From positions 1 to 32,328 of the forward strand of contig VBHB01000087.1 of assembly GCA_005880315.1 (NCBI GenBank): a stretch of 32,328 nt of DNA, written 5' to 3'. The stretch is from Chloroflexota bacterium. Its GTDB lineage: Bacteria; Chloroflexota; Dormibacteria; Dormibacterales; Dormibacteraceae. Both the position numbers and the translations under genes were made by a program. The notes beneath the pieces are model-generated. The model worked only from the letters and a program-made list of their open reading frames with translations. It was not told the DNA's origin and did not search any database. How positions within the stretch are numbered: the stretch's first letter is position 1; the number at the start of each line of letters is the position of its first letter. Positions 15,085-22,559 of the stretch are shown piece by piece.

Positions 15085-15801
15085 TTAATAGCCCAAATAC
15101 GAACGGCGCACCGACTCCTGGCCCTGGAGCTCGGCGCTCTTCCCGCTGACGGCGACGCGGCCCACCTCGAGCACGTACGCCTCGGTCGAGAGCTCGAGCG
15201 CAAGGCGCGCGTTCTGCTCGACCAGCAGCACGGCAACATGGTCGGTCTGGTTGATCGTGCGGATGATCTCGAAGATCGAGCGCACGACCAGCGGCGCGAG
15301 ACCCAAAGACGGCTCGTCGAGGAGCATGAGCCGGGGCTTCATCAGCAGCGCGCGCGCCACCGCCAGCATCTGCTGCTCGCCCCCCGAAAGGGTGCTGGCT
15401 GACAGCCAGCGCCGTTCCTTCAGCACGGGGAAGTATTCGAAGACCCGGTCGTAGTCCTTTCGGACCGCGTCTCGATCCTTTCTTTTATGTGCGCCCAGGC
15501 GCAGGTTCTCGTCGACCGTGAGCTCGGTGAGGATGCCGCGGCCTTCCGGGACGTGCGCGATGCCCTCGCCGACGATGTCCTCCGTATGCCGGCCGCGCAG
15601 GGAGCGGCCCGCGAACCGGATGTCGCCCAGCCAGTGGACGCCACCGGTGATGGCGCGCAGGGTGGTCGTCTTGCCGGCTCCGTTCGCTCCGAGCAGCGAA
15701 ACGATGCTGCCTTCGGGCACCGACAACGTCACACCGTGCAGGACCGACGTCTGCCCATATCCGCAGTGCACGTTCTCGAGCTCGAGCAGAGCGCTTGGCA
15801 C
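15085..15801 (-). CDS. livF: Branched-chain amino-acid ABC transporter ATPase LivF
   Basis: A 238-residue ABC ATPase: Walker A GANGAGKTT, signature LSGGEQQML, Walker B LMLLDEPSLGLAP, and the switch His replaced by Gln (LVEQNAR), as is usual for LivF. The short C-terminus ending in YLGY is LivF-like. The GTG start at 15801 overlaps the livG stop by one base. It works as a heterodimer with LivG. Confidence 0.94.
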   Translation of the reverse strand: MPSALLELENVHCGYGQTSVLHGVTLSVPEGSIVSLLGANGAGKTTTLRAITGGVHWLGDIRFAGRSLRGRHTEDIVGEGIAHVPEGRGILTELTVDENLRLGAHKRKDRDAVRKDYDRVFEYFPVLKERRWLSASTLSGGEQQMLAVARALLMKPRLMLLDEPSLGLAPLVVRSIFEIIRTINQTDHVAVLLVEQNARLALELSTEAYVLEVGRVAVSGKSAELQGQESVRRSYLGY

Positions 15802-16565
15802 TAGGCGGCTCCCAGGTAGGCTTCGATGACCGACGGGTTGCGCTGCACCTCGGCGGGGCTGCCCTCCGCAATCTTCTTGCCGAAGTCGAGGACCACCACC
15901 CGGTCCGAGATACCCATGACGAAACCCATGTGATGCTCGACCAGCAGCATCGTCACGCTCAGCTCAGTGTGCACGCGCCTCAGCAGCCGGGACATGGCAT
16001 CGACCTCTTCGTGGCTGATGCCACCGGCGGGCTCGTCGAGAAGCAGGAGGCGCGGTCTCGAGACGAGCGCCCGCGCCAGCTCGACCCGTTTCTGCGTGCC
16101 GAAGGGCAGCGCCGCCACCGGGTGATCAGCGTGACGGGAGAGACCTACGAAATCGAGAACCTCCAGCGCCCGAGCCCGCGATGCCGACTCTGCTTTCAGC
16201 GCCGACGGCAGCGGCAGCGCCGCCTCGAGCAGCCCGCTGCGCCTCGTCTTGATGTGGTCGCCGACGAGCACGTTCTCGAGCACGGTCATCGAGCGAAACA
16301 GGGCCAGGTTCTGAAAGGTGCGCGCGACGCCGTTCCCGATGACTTCGTGCGGCGCCATCTTGAGCACGGGCTTGCCATCGACCACGATGGTGCCTGCCGA
16401 CGGCCGGTAGATGCGCGTGACGATGTTGAAGAGGGTGGTCTTGCCCGCGCCGTTGGGCCCGATGAGTCCGACCACCTGGCCTTCCTCGACGCTGAACGAG
16501 ACGCGATCGAGGGCGACGACTCCACCGAAGCGGACCGCCAGGTCTCGCACCTCGAGAAGCGCCAT
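15801..16565 (-). CDS. livG: Branched-chain amino-acid ABC transporter ATPase LivG
   Basis: A 254-residue ABC ATPase: Walker A GPNGAGKTT, then the LivG-type ARTFQNLALFRSMTVLENV, Walker B LLLLDEPAGGISHEE, and switch His in LVEHHMGFV. The usual LSGGQ signature is altered to LPFGTQKRVELARAL, a tolerated LivG variant. It is the first gene of the liv set. No ribosome site precedes ATG 16565, but TAGACT lies 8 bases upstream, suggesting a leaderless operon mRNA. A secreted proline-rich protein gene lies 34 bases upstream on the same strand. Confidence 0.94.
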   Translation of the reverse strand: MALLEVRDLAVRFGGVVALDRVSFSVEEGQVVGLIGPNGAGKTTLFNIVTRIYRPSAGTIVVDGKPVLKMAPHEVIGNGVARTFQNLALFRSMTVLENVLVGDHIKTRRSGLLEAALPLPSALKAESASRARALEVLDFVGLSRHADHPVAALPFGTQKRVELARALVSRPRLLLLDEPAGGISHEEVDAMSRLLRRVHTELSVTMLLVEHHMGFVMGISDRVVVLDFGKKIAEGSPAEVQRNPSVIEAYLGAA

Positions 16566-16573
16566 TTCGGGTC

Positions 16574-16579
16574 AGTCTA
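16574..16579 (-). promoter_or_regulatory. -10 box TAGACT for livG (probable leaderless start)
   Basis: On the minus strand TAGACT is followed by eight bases and then the livG ATG. There is no ribosome site and no clear -35. The spacing places the transcription start at or next to the start codon. Confidence 0.45.
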
Positions 16580-16599
16580 AGGACGCACGACCCGGGTGG

Positions 16600-17454
16600 C
16601 TAGTAAGCAGGCGGCTCAGGTGTCCCAGGGGCCGGCGCACCAGCGCTGTCCTCCGGCGGCGTGTACGGCGGTGGCAGCTCCGCAGGTGGCGGCTGGATCT
16701 CCGGCGCGGGAGGGCTGGGGGTCGGGAAGCTCGGTCGCGTGCTCGTCGGTCCCAGCTCAGGGCGTGAGCTTCTATGCACGACAGAAGCGGCCGGCAGGAC
16801 CGGCGTGCGGTCGACCCGCATGAGCAGCCAGTACGCGAGCGCCGCCAGGAGCGCCAGCAGCGCGATGATCGGCAGAAAGACGAGCGGCGGCCGGATGATC
16901 ACGTCGAAGCCGCCTCGAGTGGAGTTGGCGGTGAGCACCACCGGCGAGGCGCTCGGAGTCGGCGAGGAAGACGGCGAGGACGTGGGGGATGCCGAGGGGG
17001 AAGGTGTGGCCGCGGGCGTCGGAGTGGGCGCACCTTGCAGCGTGAAGGTCGCGCAGGGAGCCGGCTGGTTCAAGCCCTCGGCCGAGCCGCACAGCCTGTG
17101 CGCGCCGGGGCTGGCGCCGGGAAATGGGATCACGCTGGTCGTGAACGTCCCGTTCGAATCTGAGGTGTTCGAGCCTGCCACCTGACTCGGGGTGTCCCAG
17201 TACAGGCTGACCGCCTTGCTGGGCGGGAAGCTGGAGCCGATGACGGAGATCTTGGTCTTGGGGCCGCCCGCGGCGCTGTCGAGCGTGATGTAAGCGTGCG
17301 TGGGCGACGGCGAGGGGGGTGGCGTTGGCGAGGAGACCGGGGTCGGTGTTGGGTTTGGCGTCGGTGACGGGCTTGGCGATGGAGTCGCCGAAGGGGTCTG
17401 CGACAGGAGCACAAACCAGACGGGAACTAGGACCAGGGTCTTGAACGGACTCAC
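16600..17454 (-). CDS. Proline/serine-rich single-pass membrane protein with Ig-like domain
   Basis: The 284-residue protein has a hydrophobic N-terminus (signal peptide or anchor, residues 1-18), a Pro/Ser/Thr-repeat stalk (20-52), an Ig-like beta domain (about 54-141) with GSSFPPSKAVSLYWD and two cysteines likely bonded, a second Pro/Ser/Thr stalk (142-172), one transmembrane helix (about 188-212), and a proline-rich cytosolic tail. The stalks suggest a cell-wall-spanning or O-glycosylated surface protein. No enzyme motif is seen; adhesion or envelope sensing is a guess. The GTG start at 17454 follows the SCO1664-family stop by 19 bases. Confidence 0.65.
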   Translation of the reverse strand: MSPFKTLVLVPVWFVLLSQTPSATPSPSPSPTPNPTPTPVSSPTPPPSPSPTHAYITLDSAAGGPKTKISVIGSSFPPSKAVSLYWDTPSQVAGSNTSDSNGTFTTSVIPFPGASPGAHRLCGSAEGLNQPAPCATFTLQGAPTPTPAATPSPSASPTSSPSSSPTPSASPVVLTANSTRGGFDVIIRPPLVFLPIIALLALLAALAYWLLMRVDRTPVLPAASVVHRSSRPELGPTSTRPSFPTPSPPAPEIQPPPAELPPPYTPPEDSAGAPAPGTPEPPAY

Positions 17455-17473
17455 TCGAAGCGCGAAGGTTACC

Positions 17474-18214
17474 TCAGATAGGCGGCCAAGGGATAGACCA
17501 TGCCGACGTCGGTTCCGGGAACCTCCATCGGGGATCGAGCACGCCTCGAAGCCGCCGCTGGAGCATGTCGATCTCGTCCGGGTCGAGCAGGCGGCGAAAT
17601 GAGCCGGCCAGCTCGCCGGCCTGGAGGCTCGCCAGGGCCCTCTCTACATCGCCACAGAGGTTGCCCGGCAGGGGCTCGCCGGCGAAGTCCCAGATCACGG
17701 TCCTGAGCTTGGGGTCGACATGGAAGGTGAGGCCGTGGTCGATGACCCAGACCTGGTCGTCGGCATCGAAGAGGCAGTGGCCCGATTTGCGGTCTGCGTT
17801 GTTGGTGATGACGTCGAAGAGGGCGACCCTGATCCATGTGTCCCGGAACGACGACTGCTCGCCCAGGAAGTGTCGGCCGTCGGCGTCCACGAAGGCCTGG
17901 ACCATCCCGACACCGTGCGGAGCGCGACGCCGCACGACAGTGGGCGGGATCCGTGGCCACCCGAAAACCTTGCTGAGCCTGTAAGCCGCGACCTCCCGCT
18001 TGTAGAGCGTGCCCGCCTGAAAGTCCCACAGCGGCGATTCGCCGCGCGCCGGCTTGTAGACGACCCGCATCCCTGAGGGCGGGAATGGCGCGAGCGTCGC
18101 CAGGAACGTGTAGTTCGACGCCCCGTGCAGGACGCCGGCAAGCCGCATCTCGGGCAGCTGCGTCAGCAACCGCTCGGTCGGCTCCGCGGCGGAATCAGAA
18201 GATCGGGCGGGCAC
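17474..18214 (-). CDS. SCO1664-family protein with PI3/4-kinase-like fold (TIGR03843)
   Basis: The 246-residue protein has kinase-like features: VVYKP with Lys54, REVAAYRL with Glu74, a catalytic loop NNADRKSGH with Asp141, and a metal-binding IDHGL with Asp159. This resembles PI3/4-kinase and HipA-like families, so phosphorylation of a protein or small molecule is plausible, but the substrate is unknown. The family typically travels with DUF3090 and often a histidine phosphatase in Actinomycetota. Here the DUF3090 gene lies directly upstream, overlapping by 20 bases, and no phosphatase is nearby. The start GTG 18214 lies inside the DUF3090 end; later starts are possible. Confidence 0.8.
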   Translation of the reverse strand: MPARSSDSAAEPTERLLTQLPEMRLAGVLHGASNYTFLATLAPFPPSGMRVVYKPARGESPLWDFQAGTLYKREVAAYRLSKVFGWPRIPPTVVRRRAPHGVGMVQAFVDADGRHFLGEQSSFRDTWIRVALFDVITNNADRKSGHCLFDADDQVWVIDHGLTFHVDPKLRTVIWDFAGEPLPGNLCGDVERALASLQAGELAGSFRRLLDPDEIDMLQRRLRGVLDPRWRFPEPTSAWSIPWPPI

Positions 18215-18701
18215 CGTTGTTGACCGGGCACGGGTGGCCGGCGGGGTCCATCGGCAGGCCGCAGCGCGGGCACAGCGGGCGGCCGGAGGTGAGCACGCTC
18301 TCGGCCTGCTTCGAGAAGTCGGCCGCCTGCTGGTGGCTGAGCCAGAAGCGGACGCTGGGCGCCTCCTCGCTCGCAGCCTCGTCGCCCGCCGCGCCTTCGC
18401 TCGCGACGAGGACGAACATGCGCCGGTCCTCGTGGTACCCCAGCCCCATCTCGCCCACCTGCCACTCCGGCTCTCCGGGCAGGAGTGCGCTGCCGCTGGC
18501 GCCAGCCTGCATGCCTTCGACGCCCTGCGCGGCCATCATCTGTTGCAGGCGGACCAGCAAGGCCTGGATCTGCGATTTCTCGCATGTCAGCGTGAGCGTG
18601 CGCCCCGACCCGCTGGCGAGCAGAAAGAACTGGCGCTGCCCCGGCTCGCCGACCGCCGCCACGGCAATATCGTCGACCGGGTCGAGCTCGAAGATGGGCA
18701 C
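18195..18701 (-). CDS. DUF3090 family protein (TIGR03847)
   Basis: The 168-residue protein begins in the family manner with VPIFELDPVDD and GEPGQRQFFLLA. It ends with a zinc-knuckle-like CPRCGLPMDPAGHPCP and a short NNGARPIF tail. Function is unknown. The frame is open up to ATG 18788, but those extra 29 residues do not resemble the family and would run into the dnaK leader, so GTG 18701 is chosen. It overlaps the SCO1664-family gene, supporting a joint function. Confidence 0.8.
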   Translation of the reverse strand: MPIFELDPVDDIAVAAVGEPGQRQFFLLASGSGRTLTLTCEKSQIQALLVRLQQMMAAQGVEGMQAGASGSALLPGEPEWQVGEMGLGYHEDRRMFVLVASEGAAGDEAASEEAPSVRFWLSHQQAADFSKQAESVLTSGRPLCPRCGLPMDPAGHPCPVNNGARPIF

Positions 18702-18776
18702 GTCGAGAAGCCTACCGGTAAGTGGTTTTGAAGCCGTAGGCATGGGGAAGAGAACAGGGAGTTGAAAATTGAAATG

Positions 18777-18794
18777 CGCGCCCGCCATGGCGCG
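18777..18794 (+). promoter_or_regulatory. Hairpin just upstream of the dnaK ribosome site
   Basis: CGCGCC-CGCCAT-GGCGCG forms a 6-bp stem ending one base before TGGAGGA. It may influence dnaK translation by stacking beside the ribosome site. It does not cover the site itself. No CIRCE (HrcA) or HAIR (HspR) operator was seen in this gap. Confidence 0.35.
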
Positions 18795-18808
18795 TGGAGG
18801 AATCGCAG

Positions 18809-20728
18809 ATGCCGAAAACCGTAGGAATCGACCTCGGGACGACCAACTCGGTCATCGCCGTCATGGAGGGCGGCGAGCCTGTCGTCATCCCGAACGCGGA
18901 GGGTGCGCGAACGACACCGTCCGTAGTCGCCTTCACCAAGAGTGGTGAGAGGCTGGTCGGCACGCTTGCCCGCAGGCAGGCGGCCGTGAACCCTGAAAAC
19001 ACCGTCTACTCCATCAAGCGATTCATGGGTCGCAAGTTCGCCGAGGTGGAGTCCGAGCGGAAGATCGTCCCGTACCAGGTCAAGGCGGGCAAGGACGACC
19101 GCGTCGTCGTGCACGTCCCCGCCATGGACAAGGACTTCACGCCGGAAGAGATCTCCGCGATGATCCTGCAGAAGCTGAAGACTGACGCCGAGGCCTACCT
19201 GGGCGAGAAGGTCACCGACGCGGTCATCACAGTGCCCGCCTATTTCAATGACTCACAGCGGCAGGCGACCAAGAACGCCGGCCAGATCGCGGGTCTCAAC
19301 GTGATCCGCATCATCAACGAGCCGACAGCAGCCTCGCTCGCGTACGGGCTCGACAAGAAGACCAACGAGACAATCCTCGTCTTCGACCTTGGCGGTGGGA
19401 CGTTCGACGTCTCCGTCCTCGACGTCGGCGACGGCGTCTTCGAGGTCAAGGCCACCAACGGCGACACCCACTTGGGTGGTGACGACTACGACCGCCGGAT
19501 AGTGGACTGGCTCGCCGAAGAGTTCAAGAAGCAGAACGGCATCGACCTGAAGACCGATCGTCAGGCCCTGCAGCGTCTTACTGAGGCCGCGGAGCGCGCC
19601 AAGATCGAGCTGTCTTCCCGGCTCGAGACGACCATCAACCTGCCGTTCATCACCGCTGACCAGACCGGACCGAAGCACCTCGAGATGACGCTCACTCGCG
19701 CCAAGTTCGAGTCGCTGACAGCAGACCTCACGGAGCGGTGCCGCGGACCTTTCCTGGCCGCGCTAAAGGACGCCAGCCTCACGCCGCAGCAGATCGACGA
19801 GGTCGTGCTGGTGGGTGGAGCGACCCGCATGCCTGTGATCCAGGGGCTGGTCAAGAACCTGCTCGGCGGCAAGGAGCCGCACAAGGGCGTCAATCCGGAC
19901 GAGGTGGTCGCCGTCGGGGCCGCCATCCAGGCCGGAGTGCTCAAGGGCGAGGTCAAGGACATCCTTCTCCTCGACGTCACGCCGCTTTCGCTGGGCGTGG
20001 AGACCCTGGGTGGAGTCGCCACCAAGGTCATCGAGCGCAACACCACCATCCCAACCTCGCGGTCGCAGGTGTTCTCCACCGCGGCTGACAACCAGACGTC
20101 GGTCGAGGTCCACGTGCTCCAGGGCGAGCGCGAGATGGCGCGGGACAACCGCACCCTCGGTCGCTTCCACCTGGACGGCATCCCGCCAGCCCCGCGTGGC
20201 GTGCCCCAGATCGAGGTCACGTTCGACATCGACGCCAACGGCATCCTCAACGTCAAGGCCCAGGACAAGGGCACCGGTCGCGAGCAGTCCGTGACGATCA
20301 CCGCCTCGTCCACCCTCGGCAAAGAGGAGGTCGACCGGCTCGTCAAGGAGGCCGAGGCCCACGCCGGCGAGGACCGCGCGAAGCGCGAAGAGGTCGAGGT
20401 TCGAAACCAGGCGGACCACATGATCCACCAGGCCGAGAAGGTCATCAAGGAAAACGCCGAGCGGATTCCGGAAGACCTCAAGACCGAGGTCAACACCAAG
20501 TTGGAGGCGTTGAAGGCGGCGGCCAAAGGTTCGGACACCAAGGCATTGCAGCGACAGATGGACGAGTTCAACGAGTCGCTCCAGAAGATCGGCCAGCACA
20601 TCTACCAGGGCGCGGGCGCCGGTGGCGGGGGCGGGACCTCGTCAGACGGCGGCCAGTCGGATGGCACCACGGGAGAGCCAAAGAAGGAAGAGGACGTCGT
20701 CGATGCTGACTACCGGGAGGTCAACTAA
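18809..20728 (+). CDS. dnaK: Molecular chaperone DnaK (Hsp70)
   Basis: The 639-residue Hsp70 is complete: ATPase domain with [38 protein letters not shown] and FDLGGGTFD; linker [13 protein letters not shown]; substrate-binding domain; and a helical lid ending in a Gly-rich spacer and acidic [13 protein letters not shown] tail. It folds cytosolic proteins with DnaJ and GrpE, which are not adjacent here. ATG 18809 is chosen because TGGAGGA lies 7 bases upstream; the in-frame GTG 18794 overlaps that site. It is transcribed alone, ending in a strong terminator. Confidence 0.97.
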   Translation: MPKTVGIDLGTTNSVIAVMEGGEPVVIPNAEGARTTPSVVAFTKSGERLVGTLARRQAAVNPENTVYSIKRFMGRKFAEVESERKIVPYQVKAGKDDRVVVHVPAMDKDFTPEEISAMILQKLKTDAEAYLGEKVTDAVITVPAYFNDSQRQATKNAGQIAGLNVIRIINEPTAASLAYGLDKKTNETILVFDLGGGTFDVSVLDVGDGVFEVKATNGDTHLGGDDYDRRIVDWLAEEFKKQNGIDLKTDRQALQRLTEAAERAKIELSSRLETTINLPFITADQTGPKHLEMTLTRAKFESLTADLTERCRGPFLAALKDASLTPQQIDEVVLVGGATRMPVIQGLVKNLLGGKEPHKGVNPDEVVAVGAAIQAGVLKGEVKDILLLDVTPLSLGVETLGGVATKVIERNTTIPTSRSQVFSTAADNQTSVEVHVLQGEREMARDNRTLGRFHLDGIPPAPRGVPQIEVTFDIDANGILNVKAQDKGTGREQSVTITASSTLGKEEVDRLVKEAEAHAGEDRAKREEVEVRNQADHMIHQAEKVIKENAERIPEDLKTEVNTKLEALKAAAKGSDTKALQRQMDEFNESLQKIGQHIYQGAGAGGGGGTSSDGGQSDGTTGEPKKEEDVVDADYREVN

Positions 20729-20753
20729 GGCCTCGTAGCCAAAGCGCCAATCA

Positions 20754-20781
20754 GGGCTCGGACTTCGGTCCGAGCCCTTTT
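20754..20781 (+). terminator. Intrinsic terminator of dnaK
   Basis: A perfect 10-bp stem GGGCTCGGAC / GTCCGAGCCC encloses the stable TTCG tetraloop and is followed by TTTTACTTT. This is a textbook rho-independent terminator, 25 bases after the dnaK stop. Confidence 0.93.
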
Positions 20782-20786
20782 ACTTT
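20781..20786 (+). promoter_or_regulatory. -10-like TACTTT inside the dnaK terminator tail
   Basis: TACTTT fits TANNNT and ends five bases before GTG 20792, which has no ribosome site. It lies in the T-rich tail of the dnaK terminator, so the same bases may end one transcript and start the next. Confidence 0.35.
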
Positions 20787-20791
20787 CCTGA

Positions 20792-21913
20792 GTGATTGCC
20801 TACATCCGTGCCCGGCGGACGCTCTGGGCCGCGGTCGGGCTGGTCGTCGGCCTGATCCTGATCGGCTGGGACCTGTCTGTCTTGGCCGGCACGTACGTTT
20901 CCCAGTACGCGGTCCGCAACGACTTTCGCCTCGCGTACGGTGCCGCCCTGGTCGGGATCCGGGACGGATACGGCCACCTGTACGACCTCGCCGACCAAAA
21001 GGCGGCGATCGAGAGCCTTGGTCGCGGCTTCAACCCGCAACCCTTCATCTCCCCACCGCCGCTGGCCTGGTTGGTCACCCCGCTGCTGGTGCTTCCCTTC
21101 CAGGCGGCCCTGGTTCTCTGGACGATCCTGCTGCTGGCCGCGCTGGTGTGGACGTGGTATCTGCTCGCTCCGCCAGACGGATTGGCCCGCGCCGCTCACC
21201 TCGCGTTGTTGCTGGGCGTCTTCCCGGTGGCTTTCGGCGTCATGGTCGGGCAACCGGGCGCTTGGGTGGCCGCCGCCGTCGCCACGGCGTGGTGGCTGCT
21301 CAAGCACGATCGTCCCGTTCTCGCCGGTGCCGCCCTCAGCCTGATCGCCCTCAAGCCCCAGCTGGCCGTCCTGGTGCCCGCCTGCCTGGTGGTGTCGGGC
21401 CACGCGCGGGCCTTCGGCGCCTGGCTTGTGGCGGCTCTGTTGATCGTGCTCGTCGCCCTCGCCCTTCTCGGTCCCGATGGGGTCGCCCGCTATCGAGATG
21501 TGCTAGCCCAGACGCAGACCCCGGCCTGGGACATCACCCGCCGCTACTCCATCTCCGGTCCACTCGGACTTGGGCCGCTGCTCAACGTCACCCAGGTCGC
21601 GGTCATAGCCGTCGCACTCGTGGCCGCCTGGCGCCACCGGGCACACGGTCCGGAGATTCCGATGGCGGCCGGGATCCTGGGTTCGCTCCTCGCGACCCCG
21701 TACCTCGGCTTCCAGGACTTCGTGATGCTGATCGTCGCCGGCTGGCTGGTCCTGCGAGGGGGGGCGTCGGCTTTCCAGGTCGGGCTCATGGTCGTGGGCT
21801 ACGCCCTGCTGCAGCTCGCGCTGGTCGTCCTCGCCATACCAATCCTGCTGGCGGAGGCGTTCTTCCTGCTTTCGCTTGTGCAACCGGGACGGGTTTTGCG
21901 GAGCCGACGGTGA
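20792..21913 (+). CDS. GT87/DUF2029-type membrane glycosyltransferase
   Basis: A 373-residue protein with about ten transmembrane helices. After the first helix comes the family-like loop NDFRLAYGAALVGIRDGYGHLYD, followed by an extracytoplasmic segment NPQPFISPPPLAWL. The pattern matches DUF2029 (GT87) mannosyltransferases, which use polyprenyl-phosphate sugars to build envelope glycans or lipoglycans. The acceptor is unknown. GTG 20792 lies ten bases after the dnaK terminator, with no ribosome site. The last 12 bases, including the stop, overlap the 3' end of the opposite-strand tRNA-Thr gene. Confidence 0.75.
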   Translation: MIAYIRARRTLWAAVGLVVGLILIGWDLSVLAGTYVSQYAVRNDFRLAYGAALVGIRDGYGHLYDLADQKAAIESLGRGFNPQPFISPPPLAWLVTPLLVLPFQAALVLWTILLLAALVWTWYLLAPPDGLARAAHLALLLGVFPVAFGVMVGQPGAWVAAAVATAWWLLKHDRPVLAGAALSLIALKPQLAVLVPACLVVSGHARAFGAWLVAALLIVLVALALLGPDGVARYRDVLAQTQTPAWDITRRYSISGPLGLGPLLNVTQVAVIAVALVAAWRHRAHGPEIPMAAGILGSLLATPYLGFQDFVMLIVAGWLVLRGGASAFQVGLMVVGYALLQLALVVLAIPILLAEAFFLLSLVQPGRVLRSRR

Positions 21914-21974
21914 GATTCGAACTCACGACCTGCCACTTACGAGGCGGCTGCTCTGCCAGCTGAGCTACGTCGGC
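21902..21974 (-). tRNA. tRNA-Thr (anticodon CGT)
   Basis: The 73-base cloverleaf reads on the minus strand. Acceptor GCCGACG pairs with CGTCGGC, D-stem GCTC with GAGC, anticodon stem GCCGC with GTGGC (one G-T), loop CTCGTAA with anticodon CGT, T-stem GTGAG with CTCAC, and T-loop TTCGAAT. It decodes ACG. The 3' CCA is not encoded (CCG follows the discriminator T). Its 3' end overlaps the stop of the convergent glycosyltransferase gene. Confidence 0.95.
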
Positions 21975-22011
21975 ATTTTCAGTGCAGAAAATTCTTTTTT
22001 GAGTGGGCGCC

Positions 22012-22017
22012 TAGGCT
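22012..22017 (+). promoter_or_regulatory. -10-like TAGGCT for the GNAT gene
   Basis: TAGGCT ends 12 bases before ATG 22030. This predicts a leader of about five bases or fewer. No good -35 or ribosome site is present. Confidence 0.35.
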
Positions 22018-22029
22018 ACCATCGAGACG

Positions 22030-22506
22030 ATGAGGACACTCGACGTGGAACGCCTGGCCGACGGCGATTACGACCTCATCAAACCCCTCCTGATCGAGCT
22101 GCACATGGGCGAGCAGGTTCACTACTCCGACCATCCGCAGCTCCGGCGGGAAGAGATCGAGGATCACATTGCGACCGTGCCGATGAACTTCCGCGGCGAG
22201 AACGTGGTGTTCGCGGTGCGGGACGAAATCGGCGATGTCATCGGCTTCTGCTGGATCGTCCTCTTCGACCCGGGCACCGGGTTGGAGGGCGAGGTCGCGG
22301 AGGTCTACGTGGCGCCCGACCACCGCGGTCGAGGCGTGGGCGACATGCTCATCGACCAGGCCGTCAGGCTCTTCCGCGAGAGACGAGTGACCCTCGGCTA
22401 CGTCTGGACAAGGCCGGACAACGAGGCGGCGGTCAGGCTCTACCGCTCGGCCGGATTCGAGCCCAACCGGCAGCTCGTCATGACCTGGTACCCGACCGAC
22501 CAGTAG
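22030..22506 (+). CDS. GNAT-family N-acetyltransferase
   Basis: The 158-residue protein has the GNAT core: EVYVAPDHRGRGVGDML holds the acetyl-CoA pyrophosphate loop (R/QxxGxG), followed by RPDNEAAVRLYRSAGFE, the usual C-terminal strand-helix. It would transfer an acetyl group from acetyl-CoA to an amine; the substrate (protein, amino acid or drug) is unknown. It is divergent from the tRNA-Thr gene across a 55-base gap. The ATG has no ribosome site. Confidence 0.88.
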   Translation: MRTLDVERLADGDYDLIKPLLIELHMGEQVHYSDHPQLRREEIEDHIATVPMNFRGENVVFAVRDEIGDVIGFCWIVLFDPGTGLEGEVAEVYVAPDHRGRGVGDMLIDQAVRLFRERRVTLGYVWTRPDNEAAVRLYRSAGFEPNRQLVMTWYPTDQ

Positions 22507-22547
22507 CGGACGCGACCGCCGGCAAGGGGTCGATTCCTCCCGAAACC

Positions 22548-22553
22548 TAAACT
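22548..22553 (+). promoter_or_regulatory. -10 box TAAACT for a probable leaderless gene
   Basis: TAAACT is followed by six bases and then GTG 22560, so transcription likely starts at the start codon. GGAGG lies directly against the GTG, too close to act as a normal ribosome site. Confidence 0.5.
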
Positions 22554-22559
22554 CGGAGG

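Noticed and set aside
16600-17454. Repetitive sequence that might be a CRISPR-like or tandem array
   Set aside because: The repetition is Pro/Ser/Thr codons in the stalks of a protein, with no regular repeat-spacer pattern.
18702-18808. Heat-shock operator (CIRCE or HAIR) before dnaK
   Set aside because: Neither TTAGCACTC-type nor CTTGAGT-type inverted repeats are present.
19561-20601. Minus-strand open frames opposite dnaK
   Set aside because: Low-complexity products with no motifs; DnaK is certain.
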